A stretch of 64,000 nt of DNA from Thiopseudomonas denitrificans (lineage in GTDB: Bacteria > Pseudomonadota > Gammaproteobacteria > Pseudomonadales > Pseudomonadaceae): contig NZ_LNJZ01000009.1 in the NCBI RefSeq assembly GCF_002866065.1, positions 310,001-374,000 of the forward strand, in the 5' to 3' direction. The notes below the pieces were generated by a model. The model was not told the DNA's origin. It worked only from the letters and a program-made list of their open reading frames with translations, and ran no database searches. The translations under genes and the position numbers were made by a program. The stretch's first letter is position 1, and the number at the start of each line of letters is the position of its first letter. Shown here piece after piece: positions 1 through 11,718 of this stretch.

Positions 1-7
1 TCACTGA
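1..7 (+). CDS. ccoN: Cytochrome cbb3 oxidase subunit I, 3' end only (first operon)
   Basis: Only the last codon (His) and a TGA stop lie inside the window. The stop overlaps the ATG of the following ccoO by one base. The complete second copy further downstream also ends in His and is followed immediately by ccoO, so this is most simply the tail of a first ccoN. Nothing else of the gene is visible. Confidence 0.6.
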
Positions 8-618
8 TGAAGTCGCATGAGATACTAGAAAAAAACGTTGCCCTGCTGGCGTTCTTCATGATCCTGGCAGTAAGCGTGGGCGGCCTGACCCAGATCGTTC
101 CGCTCTTCTTCCAGGACGTGGTCAACGAGCCGGTGGACGGTCTCAAGCCCTACACCGCGCTGCAGCTGGAAGGCCGCGACATCTACATCCGTGAAGGCTG
201 TGTCGGCTGTCACTCGCAGATGGTACGCCCGTTCCGCGCTGAAACCGAGCGCTATGGCCACTACTCGGTCGCCGGTGAAAGCGTCTACGACCACCCCTTC
301 CTGTGGGGCTCCAAGCGCACCGGTCCGGACCTGGCCCGTGTCGGCGGCCGTTACTCCGACGACTGGCACCGCGCCCACCTGTACAACCCGCGTAACGTGG
401 TGCCCGAGTCGAAGATGCCTTCCTACCCCTGGCTGGTGGAGAACCATCTGGACGGCAAACATACCGTTGCCAAGATGAAAGCACTGAAAACCCTGGGTGT
501 ACCCTATACCGATGAGGACATGCAGGGCGCAGTTGCCGCCGTCAAGGGCAAGTCCGAAATGGATGCGGTAGTGGCTTACCTGCAGGTGCTCGGTACTGCC
601 ATCAAGAACAAACGATAA
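7..618 (+). CDS. ccoO: Cytochrome cbb3 oxidase subunit II CcoO (first copy)
   Basis: Membrane-anchored monohaem cytochrome c subunit of the cbb3-type terminal oxidase, which carries electrons towards the CcoN haem-copper centre. The 203-residue length is normal. One N-terminal membrane anchor (about residues 12-34) is followed by a periplasmic domain with the haem-binding CVGCH motif at residues 65-69. The start overlaps the ccoN stop, implying translational coupling. The central part is almost identical to the second ccoO copy, while the 3' third differs at many synonymous sites. No ccoQ follows; ccoP is next, 63 bp downstream. Confidence 0.97.
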   Translation: MKSHEILEKNVALLAFFMILAVSVGGLTQIVPLFFQDVVNEPVDGLKPYTALQLEGRDIYIREGCVGCHSQMVRPFRAETERYGHYSVAGESVYDHPFLWGSKRTGPDLARVGGRYSDDWHRAHLYNPRNVVPESKMPSYPWLVENHLDGKHTVAKMKALKTLGVPYTDEDMQGAVAAVKGKSEMDAVVAYLQVLGTAIKNKR

Positions 619-681
619 AAACGGATAACGCCTGCCACCCAACGGCAGGCGTCCAGCACACTCATCAAGGAGTACACACCA

Positions 682-1596
682 ATGACATCTTTCTGGAGTT
701 GGTACGTCGTCATCCTGACCACGTTCACCCTGGTGGCCCTGGTCTGGCTGATACTGGCCACCCGCAAGGGCCAGCACAGTGATACCACGGACCAAACCGT
801 GGGCCACGTCTATGACGGCATCGAAGAGTACGACAACCCCCTGCCACGCTGGTGGTTCATGCTCTACATCGGCACCGTCGTCTTTTCCGTCGGCTACCTC
901 GTCCTCTACCCCGGCATGGGCAACTGGAAGGGCATCCTCCCCGGCTATGACGGCGGCTGGACCTCGGCCAAGCAATGGGAGCGCGAAGTCGCACGCGCCG
1001 ACGAAAAATACGGCCCCATCTTCGCCAAATACGCCAGCATGTCCATCGAGGACGTCGCCGCTGACGAAGACGCACAAAAAATGGGCTCGCGCCTGTTCGC
1101 CAACCACTGCGCCATCTGTCACGGCTCCGACGCCAAGGGCTCGCCCGGCTTCCCCAACCTGACCGACAAGGACTGGCGCTGGGGCGGCGATGCAGACACC
1201 ATCATGACCACCATCCTCCATGGCCGCACCGGCGTCATGCCGGCATGGGGTGAAGTCATCGGTGAAGACGGCGTCAAGAACGTCTCCGCCTATGTCCGCG
1301 GCGAGCTCGCCGGACTGCCGCTGACCGATGCCGACTCCTTTGATCTGGAGCATGGAAAGCAGGTTTTCGCACAGACCTGCGTCGCCTGCCATGGTCCTGA
1401 CGGCACCGGCATGGCAGTATTGGGCTCGCCCGACCTGACATCACCCGGCGGCTGGATCTATGGCCAGAGCCTGACACAGATCCAGCAGACCGTACGCTAC
1501 GGCCGCACCGGCGTCATGCCACCACAGCAGGAGTTCCTCGGCAACGACAAGGTCCACCTGCTCGCAGCCTACGTCTACGGACTGTCCAGAGACTGA
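682..1596 (+). CDS. ccoP: Cytochrome cbb3 oxidase subunit III CcoP (first copy)
   Basis: Dihaem cytochrome c subunit that accepts electrons from the bc1 complex or soluble cytochrome c and passes them to CcoO. It has 304 residues with two N-terminal membrane spans (about 6-26 and 57-77) and two haem c sites, CAICH at 143-147 and CVACH at 233-237. AAGGAG lies upstream of the ATG. The second copy differs at only two residues (Ile24/Val and Glu123/Gln), far closer than the flanking ccoO ends, which suggests gene conversion. Confidence 0.97.
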   Translation: MTSFWSWYVVILTTFTLVALVWLILATRKGQHSDTTDQTVGHVYDGIEEYDNPLPRWWFMLYIGTVVFSVGYLVLYPGMGNWKGILPGYDGGWTSAKQWEREVARADEKYGPIFAKYASMSIEDVAADEDAQKMGSRLFANHCAICHGSDAKGSPGFPNLTDKDWRWGGDADTIMTTILHGRTGVMPAWGEVIGEDGVKNVSAYVRGELAGLPLTDADSFDLEHGKQVFAQTCVACHGPDGTGMAVLGSPDLTSPGGWIYGQSLTQIQQTVRYGRTGVMPPQQEFLGNDKVHLLAAYVYGLSRD

Positions 1597-1611
1597 CCGT
1601 TACCGCCCCGC

Positions 1612-1638
1612 ACAATGGCAGCCCCCGGCTGCCATTGT
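1612..1638 (+). terminator. Perfect 12-bp hairpin after first ccoP
   Basis: Arms ACAATGGCAGCC (1612-1623) and GGCTGCCATTGT (1627-1638) enclose a 3-nt loop, starting 16 bp after the ccoP stop. There is no uridine tract directly downstream, so this may be a weak or Rho-assisted terminator, or an RNA-stabilising 3' hairpin. Confidence 0.5.
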
Positions 1639-1773
1639 CACGTCAGGCATTTCATTTCCCTCTCCCGCTTCCCGCCCTGTTCATAAGGGCTGCTGATGCG
1701 CTAAGATACGCAGTTCCGCCTGCACTGCCGGGCCATATCGCCACAGAGAAATACAGCGAATGGTCGCACGCTC

Positions 1774-1787
1774 TTGATTTGCATCAA
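1774..1787 (+). promoter_or_regulatory. Anr/FNR box upstream of ccoN-2
   Basis: The 14-mer TTGATTTGCATCAA matches the FNR/Anr consensus TTGAT-N4-ATCAA exactly. It lies about 120 bp upstream of the ccoN start, in the 311-bp gap between the two oxidase operons. In Pseudomonas the second cbb3 operon is the Anr-induced, low-oxygen one, and anr itself is encoded about 10 kb downstream. I could not identify a convincing -10 box at the expected distance. Confidence 0.85.
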
Positions 1788-1907
1788 TTTCTGTAGCATA
1801 AACAAGCTGCTTGCCGATTGCCGGCCAATTCCCCTGCAAGGAGGATCCCTGGCGCAAGGCGCTCGCGGAACACAATTCAAAACTTAGACTTTAGTGGAAG
1901 CCTTAGC

Positions 1908-3347
1908 ATGAGCACTGCAACCCAAGAGAATGCTTATAACTACAAGGTCGTCCGCCAGTTTGCCATCGCAACGGTAATCTGGGGCATTGTAGGCATGAGC
2001 GTGGGCGTACTGATCGCCGCCCAGCTGGTCTGGCCAGACCTGAACTTCGATCTTCCCTGGACCAGCTTCGGACGCCTGCGTCCGCTGCATACCAACGCGG
2101 TGATTTTCGCCTTTGGTGGTTCGGCCCTGTTTGCCACCTCTTATTACGTGGTGCAACGTACCTCGCAAACCCGGCTGCTTTCCGACAGCCTGGCCGCCTT
2201 CACCTTCTGGGGCTGGCAGGCAGTGATCGTGCTGGCCGCCATCACCCTGCCGCTGGGCTATACCACCACCAAGGAATACGCCGAGCTGGAATGGCCGATT
2301 GCCATCCTGCTGGCCGTGGTCTGGATCGTGTACGGCATCGTGTTCTTCGGCACCATCATGAAGCGCAAGACCTCCCATATTTATGTGGGCAACTGGTTCT
2401 TCGGTGCCTTCATCGTGGTCACCGCGATGCTGCACATCGTCAACCACATCTCGATTCCGGTCACTTTCTGGAAGTCCTATTCCGCTTACGCCGGCGCCAC
2501 CGACGCGCTGATCCAGTGGTGGTACGGCCATAACGCGGTCGGCTTCTTCCTGACCACCGGCTTCCTCGGCATGATGTACTACTTCGTGCCTAAGCAGGCC
2601 GAACGCCCGATCTATTCCTACCGCCTGTCCATCGTGCACTTCTGGGCGCTGATCACCCTGTACATCTGGGCGGGCCCGCACCATCTGCACTACACCGCCC
2701 TGCCTGACTGGGCCCAGTCCCTCGGCATGGTCATGTCGATCATCCTGCTGGCACCCAGCTGGGGCGGCATGATCAACGGCATAATGACCCTGTCCGGCGC
2801 CTGGCACAAACTGCGTAACGACCCGATCCTGCGCTTCCTGGTGGTTTCCCTCGCGTTCTACGGCATGTCCTCCTTCGAAGGCCCGGTGATGGCGATCAAG
2901 ACCGTCAACGCCCTGTCGCACTACACCGACTGGACCGTTGGTCACGTCCACGCCGGCGCACTGGGCTGGGTTGCCATGGTCACCATCGGCTCCATGTACC
3001 ACCTGATCCCGCGCCTGTTCGGCCGCGAGCAGATGGTCAGCGTCGGCCTGATCAATGCCCACTTCTGGCTGGCCACCATCGGCACCGTGCTGTATATCGC
3101 CTCCCTGTGGGTCAACGGCATCATGCAGGGCCTGATGTGGCGCGCAGTCAACAGCGACGGCACCCTGACCTACTCCTTTGCCGAGGCCCTGTCCGCCGCA
3201 CACTACGGTTACATCGTACGCCTGATTGGCGGCGCCTTCTTCCTCACCGGCATGTTCCTGATGGCCTGGAACGTATGGCGCACCGTCCGCGTTGCCGACT
3301 ATAGCCGCGCCACCGTCGCCGCCCGCATCGCAGAAGGAGCACACTAA
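1908..3347 (+). CDS. ccoN: Cytochrome cbb3 oxidase catalytic subunit CcoN (second copy)
   Basis: Catalytic haem-copper subunit that reduces oxygen to water in the inner membrane with proton pumping. The 479 residues form about 12 membrane helices. Recognisable metal ligands are the His of RPLHTN (low-spin haem b), the His of WWYGHNAVG and the His pair of GPHHLHYT (CuB), and the His pair in VGHVHAG (haems). An upstream in-frame TTG would add 30 residues unlike the family; the ATG before STATQ, preceded by a GGAAG-type site, is preferred. The gene is followed directly by ccoO. Confidence 0.97.
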   Translation: MSTATQENAYNYKVVRQFAIATVIWGIVGMSVGVLIAAQLVWPDLNFDLPWTSFGRLRPLHTNAVIFAFGGSALFATSYYVVQRTSQTRLLSDSLAAFTFWGWQAVIVLAAITLPLGYTTTKEYAELEWPIAILLAVVWIVYGIVFFGTIMKRKTSHIYVGNWFFGAFIVVTAMLHIVNHISIPVTFWKSYSAYAGATDALIQWWYGHNAVGFFLTTGFLGMMYYFVPKQAERPIYSYRLSIVHFWALITLYIWAGPHHLHYTALPDWAQSLGMVMSIILLAPSWGGMINGIMTLSGAWHKLRNDPILRFLVVSLAFYGMSSFEGPVMAIKTVNALSHYTDWTVGHVHAGALGWVAMVTIGSMYHLIPRLFGREQMVSVGLINAHFWLATIGTVLYIASLWVNGIMQGLMWRAVNSDGTLTYSFAEALSAAHYGYIVRLIGGAFFLTGMFLMAWNVWRTVRVADYSRATVAARIAEGAH

Positions 3348-3958
3348 TGCAAGGTCATGAGAAACTCGAAAAGAACGTCGGCCTGCTGGCCTTCTTCATG
3401 GTCATCGCCGTCAGCCTTGGCGGCCTGACCCAGATCGTCCCGCTGTTCTTCCAGGACGTGGTCAACGAACCGGTGGACGGTCTCAAGCCCTACACCGCGC
3501 TGCAGCTGGAAGGCCGTGACATCTACATCCGTGAGGGCTGCGTTGGCTGCCACACCCAGATGATCCGTCCGTTCCGTGCCGAAACCGAGCGCTACGGCCA
3601 CTACTCGGTTGCCGGTGAAAGCGTCTACGATCACCCCTTCCTGTGGGGCTCCAAGCGCACCGGTCCGGACCTGGCCCGTGTCGGCGGCCGTTACTCCGAC
3701 GACTGGCACCGCGCCCACCTGTACAACCCGCGTAACGTGGTGCCTGAGTCGAAGATGCCTTCCTACCCCTGGCTGGTGGAGAACCATCTGGACGGCAAGG
3801 ATACTGCGGCAAAAATGAAAGCCCTGCGCTTTCTGGGCGTTCCCTACACTGACGAAGATATCGCCAGCGCCAGGAGCGCCGTCAATGGCAAGACCGAAAT
3901 GGAAGCTGTAGTGGCTTACCTGCAGGTTCTGGGTACATCAATCAAAAACAAACGGTAA
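3347..3958 (+). CDS. ccoO: Cytochrome cbb3 oxidase subunit II CcoO (second copy)
   Basis: Monohaem cytochrome c subunit of the second cbb3 oxidase: 203 residues, one N-terminal membrane anchor, and the haem motif CVGCH at 65-69. It starts at the end of the ccoN stop, so the two genes are translationally coupled. Compared with the first copy, the block around 3430-3800 is nearly identical at nucleotide level, whereas both ends carry many silent changes. This mosaic is consistent with patchy gene conversion between operons. Confidence 0.97.
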   Translation: MQGHEKLEKNVGLLAFFMVIAVSLGGLTQIVPLFFQDVVNEPVDGLKPYTALQLEGRDIYIREGCVGCHTQMIRPFRAETERYGHYSVAGESVYDHPFLWGSKRTGPDLARVGGRYSDDWHRAHLYNPRNVVPESKMPSYPWLVENHLDGKDTAAKMKALRFLGVPYTDEDIASARSAVNGKTEMEAVVAYLQVLGTSIKNKR

Positions 3959-3963
3959 CAGTT

Positions 3964-4140
3964 ATGGAAATTGGAATGCTGCGCGGCCTGGGCACACTGG
4001 TGGTGTTTGTTGCTTTCATCGGGCTGGTTTTCTGGGCCTACAACGGCAAGCGCAAGAGCAGCTTTGACGAAGCTGCCAACCTGCCCTTTGCCGATGATGC
4101 ATCCGATACCACTAACTCCGCAAAAGAACCCAAGGAGTAA
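3964..4140 (+). CDS. ccoQ: Cytochrome cbb3 oxidase small subunit CcoQ
   Basis: A 58-codon gene between ccoO and ccoP. The product starts [11 protein letters not shown], has one membrane span (about residues 8-26) followed by a positively charged NGKRKSS segment and an acidic C-terminus; size and topology fit CcoQ/FixQ, which stabilises the CcoNOP complex. It starts 5 bp after the ccoO stop and ends 4 bp before ccoP. An AAGGAGTAA at its end doubles as the ccoP ribosome-binding site. The first operon has no equivalent. Confidence 0.92.
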   Translation: MEIGMLRGLGTLVVFVAFIGLVFWAYNGKRKSSFDEAANLPFADDASDTTNSAKEPKE

Positions 4141-4144
4141 AGTC

Positions 4145-5059
4145 ATGACTTCATTTTGGAGCTGGTACGTCGTCATCCTGACCACGTTCACCCTGGTGGC
4201 CCTGGTCTGGCTGGTACTGGCCACCCGCAAGGGCCAGCACAGTGATACCACGGACCAAACCGTGGGCCACGTCTATGACGGCATCGAAGAGTACGACAAC
4301 CCCCTGCCACGCTGGTGGTTCATGCTCTACATCGGCACCGTCGTCTTTTCCGTCGGCTACCTCGTCCTCTACCCCGGCATGGGCAACTGGAAGGGCATCC
4401 TCCCCGGCTATGACGGCGGCTGGACCTCGGCCAAGCAATGGGAGCGCGAAGTCGCACGCGCCGACGAAAAATACGGCCCCATCTTCGCCAAATACGCCAG
4501 CATGTCCATCCAGGACGTCGCCGCTGACGAAGACGCACAAAAAATGGGCTCGCGCCTGTTCGCCAACCACTGCGCCATCTGTCACGGCTCCGACGCCAAG
4601 GGCTCGCCCGGCTTCCCCAACCTGACCGACAAGGACTGGCGCTGGGGCGGCGATGCAGACACCATCATGACCACCATCCTCCATGGCCGCACCGGCGTCA
4701 TGCCGGCATGGGGTGAAGTCATCGGTGAAGACGGCGTCAAGAACGTCTCCGCCTATGTCCGCGGCGAGCTCGCCGGACTGCCGCTGACCGATGCCGACTC
4801 CTTTGATCTGGAGCATGGAAAGCAGGTTTTCGCACAGACCTGCGTCGCCTGCCATGGTCCTGACGGCACCGGCATGGCAGTATTGGGCTCGCCCGACCTG
4901 ACATCACCCGGCGGCTGGATCTATGGCCAGAGCCTGACACAGATCCAGCAGACCGTACGCTACGGCCGCACCGGCGTCATGCCGCCACAGCAGGAGTTCC
5001 TCGGCAACGACAAGGTCCACCTGCTCGCAGCCTACGTCTATGGACTGTCCAGAGACTGA
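4145..5059 (+). CDS. ccoP: Cytochrome cbb3 oxidase subunit III CcoP (second copy)
   Basis: Dihaem cytochrome c subunit of the second cbb3 oxidase: 304 residues, two membrane spans, and haem motifs CAICH (143-147) and CVACH (233-237). A longer in-frame reading from inside ccoQ exists, but the ATG before TSFWSWY, 5 nt after AAGGAG, matches the first copy. I count about eight nucleotide differences from that copy over 915 bp, four of them within the first 25 bases. Confidence 0.97.
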   Translation: MTSFWSWYVVILTTFTLVALVWLVLATRKGQHSDTTDQTVGHVYDGIEEYDNPLPRWWFMLYIGTVVFSVGYLVLYPGMGNWKGILPGYDGGWTSAKQWEREVARADEKYGPIFAKYASMSIQDVAADEDAQKMGSRLFANHCAICHGSDAKGSPGFPNLTDKDWRWGGDADTIMTTILHGRTGVMPAWGEVIGEDGVKNVSAYVRGELAGLPLTDADSFDLEHGKQVFAQTCVACHGPDGTGMAVLGSPDLTSPGGWIYGQSLTQIQQTVRYGRTGVMPPQQEFLGNDKVHLLAAYVYGLSRD

Positions 5060-5073
5060 TGTCACCTGAAAAT

Positions 5074-5109
5074 GGCTGCGGCGGCACTTTGCCGCAGCCT
5101 TGTTTTTCT
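5074..5109 (+). terminator. Rho-independent terminator of the second cbb3 operon
   Basis: GGCTGCGGC (5074-5082) pairs with GCCGCAGCC (5091-5099) and is followed by TTGTTTTTCTT. It lies 14 bp after the ccoP stop and separates the oxidase operon from ccoG. Confidence 0.85.
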
Positions 5110-5200
5110 TGTATGGGCGTATCATTTCAAGGGTGAACAAACCTGTTCCGGCCGGTATACTACCGACAGAGCATGCTAGTAATCCATACAAGGCACAAAC

Positions 5201-6604
5201 ATGAGCAATCAAATACCCGTCAAGAACGTTACACCGCCCACACAAGGCGGTGACTTGTACGCAAAACGCGAAAAGATTCACACCCGCGCCTTCACCGGGC
5301 TGTTCCGGACGGTACGCATGTATGTGGGTGCTTTCCTCTTTTTACTCTTTCTGGGTACCGCCTGGCTCAACTGGGATGGCCACCAGGCCGTCTGGTGGAA
5401 CCTGCCAGAGCGCAAATTCTATGTATTTGGCGCCACCTTCTGGCCCCAGGATTTCATGCTGCTGTCCTGGCTGCTGATCATTTCCGCCTTTGCCCTGTTT
5501 TTCGTCACCGTATATGCCGGCCGCGTCTGGTGCGGCTATGCCTGCCCACAAACCACCTGGACCTGGATCTTCATGTGGGTGGAAAAAGTCACCGAAGGTG
5601 ACCGCAACAAGCGCATCAAACTGGACAAGGCCCCGATGTCGCTGGAAAAATTCCTGCGCCGCTTTGCCAAACACAGCCTGTGGCTGCTAATCGGTCTGGT
5701 CACCGGGCTGACTTTTGTCGGCTACTTCACCCCGATCCGCGAACTGCCGATGGACCTGCTGACCGGCCAGGCCAATGGCTGGGCCTATTTCTGGGTCGGC
5801 TTCTTCACCGTCATGACCTATCTGGCTGCCGGCTTCCTGCGCGAACAGGTCTGCATCCACATGTGCCCCTACTCCCGCTTCCAGAGCGTGATGTTCGACA
5901 AGGACACCCTGATCGTTTCCTACGATGCCAAGCGCGGTGAAAACCGTGGTGCCCGCAAAAAAACCGCCGATTACAAGGCCGAAGGCCTGGGCGACTGCAT
6001 CGACTGCACCCTGTGCGTGCAAGTGTGCCCGACCGGCATCGACATCCGTGACGGCCTGCAGATTGCCTGTGTCAGCTGCGCCGCCTGTATCGACGTCTGT
6101 GACGAGGTCATGGACAAGATGGGCTACGAAAAGGGCCTGATCCGTTACACCACCGAGCACAACCTGTCCGGTGAAAAAACCAAACTGCTGCGTCCACGCC
6201 TGGTTGGTTATGCGGCGGCCCTGCTGATCATGATCAGCCTGTTCTCCTATACCGTTTTCAATCGCACACTGGTCGAGCTGAACGTGATCAAGGACCGCAT
6301 CCCTTACCGCGAGAACATGTCCGGCCGCATCGAGAACGTCTACCTGCTGCGCATCATCAACAAGGACCAGCACGCCCACACCTATGTGCTGGAAGCCAGC
6401 GGCCTGTCCGGCATCACACTGGAAGGCAAGCAGAACTTCGAGGTACAGGCCGGGGAGATCTTCTCCGCACCGGTTTCAGTTTCGGTTGATCCGGAAAACA
6501 TCGGTTCCAGCACCAACAAGATCGAATTCACCATCCAGTCGGTGGACGACCAGAGCATTTCCCGCTCGTCCAAATCCACCTTCACCGGCCCCGTCATCCG
6601 TTAA
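5201..6604 (+). CDS. ccoG: Cytochrome oxidase accessory protein CcoG (FixG)
   Basis: Inner-membrane iron-sulfur protein needed for cbb3 assembly, where the family acts as a cupric reductase for copper delivery to CcoN. The 467 residues carry about five membrane segments, a CGYACP motif near residue 109, and a ferredoxin-like double 4Fe-4S region beginning at Cys266 (CIDCTLCVQVCP, then CVSCAACIDVC). The last 100 residues form the periplasmic Ig-like FixG C-terminal domain. It heads the ccoGHIS assembly group, with ccoH 18 bp downstream. Confidence 0.96.
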   Translation: MSNQIPVKNVTPPTQGGDLYAKREKIHTRAFTGLFRTVRMYVGAFLFLLFLGTAWLNWDGHQAVWWNLPERKFYVFGATFWPQDFMLLSWLLIISAFALFFVTVYAGRVWCGYACPQTTWTWIFMWVEKVTEGDRNKRIKLDKAPMSLEKFLRRFAKHSLWLLIGLVTGLTFVGYFTPIRELPMDLLTGQANGWAYFWVGFFTVMTYLAAGFLREQVCIHMCPYSRFQSVMFDKDTLIVSYDAKRGENRGARKKTADYKAEGLGDCIDCTLCVQVCPTGIDIRDGLQIACVSCAACIDVCDEVMDKMGYEKGLIRYTTEHNLSGEKTKLLRPRLVGYAAALLIMISLFSYTVFNRTLVELNVIKDRIPYRENMSGRIENVYLLRIINKDQHAHTYVLEASGLSGITLEGKQNFEVQAGEIFSAPVSVSVDPENIGSSTNKIEFTIQSVDDQSISRSSKSTFTGPVIR

Positions 6605-6622
6605 ACAAGAGGAATACCCGTC

Positions 6623-7135
6623 ATGCAACAGACCGCGCAAACAAGCAGCCGCTGGTACAAGGAACCCTGGGCCTGGTTCGTGCTGGGCATCCTGGGCTCC
6701 TCGGTAGTGCTCGGTCTGTCGCTGTTGACCATCGCCATCAATAACCAGCCGAGCATGGTGGTAGACAACTACTACGATGCCGGCAAAGGCATCAACACCT
6801 CGCTGGAGCGCGAGCGCCTGGCAGTCAAGCTCAACATGCAGGCACTGCTGGTGCTGGACAGCGAGCGCGGCGAGGTGTTGCTGGAGCTGCAGGGCATGAG
6901 CCAGCCGCAACAGCTGGTACTCAACCTGATCTCCCCCACCCAGCCCGAGCGTGACCGCCGCATCGTACTGCAACCCGGCCAGCTTGCCGGCCAGTATCGC
7001 GGACTGCTGACCGAAGAGATCAGCGGCCGCCGCTTTGTCGAACTGCTGGGCGCTGAAGAGGGTCATGACTGGCGCCTGTTTGAAGAGGAAGAACTGAGCC
7101 CCGGCCAGCCTGTCGAGCTGGGCGAAGCCCTCTGA
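6623..7135 (+). CDS. ccoH: Cytochrome oxidase assembly protein CcoH (FixH)
   Basis: A 170-residue FixH-family protein required for stable cbb3 oxidase; known members bind the assembling complex. It has a short cytoplasmic N-terminus, one membrane span at about residues 14-36 and a periplasmic domain. It starts 18 bp after ccoG behind AAGAGGAA, and ccoI starts 25 bp after its stop, so the genes are probably cotranscribed. Confidence 0.93.
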   Translation: MQQTAQTSSRWYKEPWAWFVLGILGSSVVLGLSLLTIAINNQPSMVVDNYYDAGKGINTSLERERLAVKLNMQALLVLDSERGEVLLELQGMSQPQQLVLNLISPTQPERDRRIVLQPGQLAGQYRGLLTEEISGRRFVELLGAEEGHDWRLFEEEELSPGQPVELGEAL

Positions 7136-7160
7136 GGCATGCCCTGACGGCCGCATCCCG

Positions 7161-9575
<2,415 letters not shown>

Positions 9576-9667
9576 CTCTGTTGCGCAGCAACAAGAAACG
9601 TTTGCATACGGTTCGTTGTTTGCAGTCAACCGGCAAGCCGCTCACACCTACACAGGAGACATCTCGC

Positions 9668-9862
9668 ATGGCTGCACTCTATATCATGATCCCGGTGGCC
9701 ATGGTCATAGTCGGCCTCGCCATCTGGCTGTTCTTCTGGGCCGTCAACAGCGGCCAGTTCGACGATCTGGACAGTCCGGCCCACAGCATCCTGTTTGACG
9801 ACACCGAGCCCTTTGCCGACAAGGGCAACCGCGACAACGAAAGCAGGCCGGCCGATGACTGA
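9668..9862 (+). CDS. ccoS: cbb3 oxidase maturation protein CcoS (FixS)
   Basis: A 64-residue single-span membrane protein (about residues 4-26) with the family's LFFWAVNSGQFDDLD segment just after the membrane helix. FixS/CcoS proteins are required for cofactor insertion into cbb3 oxidase. The ATG before AALYIMIP, preceded by CAGGAGA, is chosen over an in-frame upstream start that would add 29 atypical residues. The stop overlaps the start of the next gene (ATGACTGA). Confidence 0.93.
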   Translation: MAALYIMIPVAMVIVGLAIWLFFWAVNSGQFDDLDSPAHSILFDDTEPFADKGNRDNESRPADD

Positions 9863-10541
9863 ACTCCTGCCTCTGCTGCTGTCCGCCTTCACCCTGGGCC
9901 TGCTCGGCGGCGGTCACTGCTTCGGCATGTGTGGCGGCCTGATGGGGGCGCTGGGCATGGCCATTCCCGCCGATCAGCAACAGCGCAAGCTCCAGTATCT
10001 GGTACTGTACAATCTGGGCCGCATTCTCAGCTATGCCCTGGCCGGCTTTCTCTTCGGTCTGGCCGGCTGGGCCATCGATCAGAGCCCGGCAGCCAATATT
10101 CTGCGCATCCTGGCCGGCCTGCTGTTGATCAGCATGGGCCTCTACCTGGCTGGCTGGTGGTTCGGCCTGACCCGCCTGGAACAGCTGGGGCAGCACTTCT
10201 GGCGACCCATCCAGGCATTTGCCCGGCGTTTCATGCCCCTGCGTCGCCGCCGCCACGCCCTGCTGCTGGGCACCCTGTGGGGCTGGCTGCCGTGCGGACT
10301 GGTGTACAGCACCCTGATCTGGTCGGCCAGCCAGGGCAGCGCCGCACTCGGCGCCCTGTTGATGCTCTGCTTTGGTCTGGGTACCTGGCCGGTGCTCATC
10401 GCCTCGGGACTTGCCGCAGAAAAGCTGGGACACTTCCTGCGCAAACGCAGCGTGCGCGCTACCGCCGGCATCCTGATCATCCTGTATGGCATCTGGACCC
10501 TGCCCGGCCCCCACCAGCACCTGCTCATGGGCGGCCACTGA
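9855..10541 (+). CDS. TauE/SafE-family membrane protein of the cbb3 cluster
   Basis: A 228-residue polytopic membrane protein with about six helices and the conserved GGHCFGMCGGL motif in helix 1 and LPCGLVYS in a later helix. The Cys/His/Met-rich motifs suggest metal handling, and genes of this family follow ccoS in many proteobacteria, so a role in copper supply to the oxidase is plausible but inferred. It overlaps ccoS by 8 bp. An in-frame start 60 bp earlier is rejected because it lies inside ccoS and gives a non-membrane, low-complexity extension. Confidence 0.85.
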   Translation: MTELLPLLLSAFTLGLLGGGHCFGMCGGLMGALGMAIPADQQQRKLQYLVLYNLGRILSYALAGFLFGLAGWAIDQSPAANILRILAGLLLISMGLYLAGWWFGLTRLEQLGQHFWRPIQAFARRFMPLRRRRHALLLGTLWGWLPCGLVYSTLIWSASQGSAALGALLMLCFGLGTWPVLIASGLAAEKLGHFLRKRSVRATAGILIILYGIWTLPGPHQHLLMGGH

Positions 10542-10564
10542 GCGGCTCGCCCCCGGTAACCAGC

Positions 10565-10606
10565 TTGATACAGGTCAAGCACCCGTGATCTGCCACTGTT
10601 TATACT
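10565..10606 (+). promoter_or_regulatory. Probable Anr-dependent promoter of the HemN-like gene
   Basis: TTGATACAGGTCAA (10565-10578) differs from TTGAT-N4-ATCAA at one base. A TATACT -10 box lies at 10601-10606. A start near 10613 would place the centre of the Anr site at about -41.5, the standard class II FNR/Anr activation position. The promoter fires towards the gene starting at 10646. Confidence 0.75.
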
Positions 10607-10645
10607 CCGTACCGGACCAGAGGTGATGACAGTCAAGGATCAAGC

Positions 10646-11620
10646 ATGAACCAAGCTGCGCAGCGGACAGGCAGATACAGCGAGCAGAATTTTTGCGCCA
10701 TTCCCCGGCCATGCGCCCCCTGTGCACAGGCCAGCATGGTCGAAATCAGCGCATTCGAACGCTACCGGGCACTGCAGAACCTGCAGCTGGCCGATGCCGG
10801 CCTGATCATCCTGCTGCATATCCCGCCGACGGAACTGCTGCAGCCTCCGCTGTCTGCCGGGCATTATCTCGATGCCCTGCTCGCCGAGACCAGCCTGGCC
10901 TGCAAACACCTGCCGGACAACCCGCAGTTGCACCAGCTGCACGTTTATGGCGATGTTGCCCTGTTCAGTCAGCAGCAACTGCAGCAACTGTTTGCAGCAC
11001 TGCGCCAGCACCTGCAACTGCCATCAAACAATTTCGCCTGGTTCTCGATCGGCATCACCCCTGGCCACTCAAGCTGGGCCGCACTGGGCAAGCTGCGTGA
11101 CGCCGGCTTCAACCGCATCACCCTGAACTGCAACGAACCCTGCTTCCAGGCGGCCGAAAGCCTTTACGATGCAGCCCGCGCCCTGCAGTTCAACACCATT
11201 ACCATGCGCGCCAGATATAGCCCCGACGGCTCCGGCCGGCTCTGCCCGCGCCTGCAGGCAATGGCCCGCCTGCAACCTGACCGCATCGTGCTTGAACACG
11301 CCGACGAATCCCTGTACGACAGTCCGCCGGATGCGGCACTGGTCGCCTACCTCAAGCAGGCCGGCTACGTCCAGGCAACCCACAGCTGCTTTGTCCTGCC
11401 CGACGACGAGCTTACCGAGTACTGTGACAGCCTGGCCGACAATTGCATCAGCAGCTCCGCCCACCCGGTTCTGGGCCTGGGTGCCGGCGCCAGCAGCCAG
11501 CTTGAGCGCCTGTATTTTTGCAACGACAGCCCACTGGAACCCTACATCCGGACGCTGGCCGGCAATCAACTGCCCCCGGCTCGCGGCTACCGGAGCGAAA
11601 GCCCTTCCAGGCCGAAATAA
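10646..11620 (+). CDS. HemN-derived protein lacking the radical-SAM cluster motif
   Basis: This occupies the hemN position upstream of anr. It is recognisably derived from oxygen-independent coproporphyrinogen III dehydrogenase: HemN-like segments include [11 protein letters not shown] (150-160), [10 protein letters not shown] (173-182), [17 protein letters not shown] (249-256) and [10 protein letters not shown] (277-286). The essential YxHIPFCxxxCxYC motif is reduced to [10 protein letters not shown] (57-66), so the CX3CX2C cysteines are absent; the Gly-rich GGGTP is replaced by YGDVA; and the C-terminal domain is missing (324 residues against about 450-460). The frame is intact, an AAGGA site precedes the ATG, and an Anr promoter lies upstream. 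It cannot be a normal HemN; its real role is unknown. Confidence 0.85.
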   Translation: MNQAAQRTGRYSEQNFCAIPRPCAPCAQASMVEISAFERYRALQNLQLADAGLIILLHIPPTELLQPPLSAGHYLDALLAETSLACKHLPDNPQLHQLHVYGDVALFSQQQLQQLFAALRQHLQLPSNNFAWFSIGITPGHSSWAALGKLRDAGFNRITLNCNEPCFQAAESLYDAARALQFNTITMRARYSPDGSGRLCPRLQAMARLQPDRIVLEHADESLYDSPPDAALVAYLKQAGYVQATHSCFVLPDDELTEYCDSLADNCISSSAHPVLGLGAGASSQLERLYFCNDSPLEPYIRTLAGNQLPPARGYRSESPSRPK

Positions 11621-11718
11621 GATCCGCCTTTTCAACCAGTCATGGCTGGCAGCTTTGTATAGGCTGGGGTAATCTATATGCATCCGTTTATATATTACCG
11701 GCCGAGAGACCCAGAAAT

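Noticed and set aside
1884-3344. 486-codon open frame antisense to ccoN
   Set aside because: ccoN is unmistakable on the plus strand; the antisense product is His/Gly-rich with no membrane segments or motifs.
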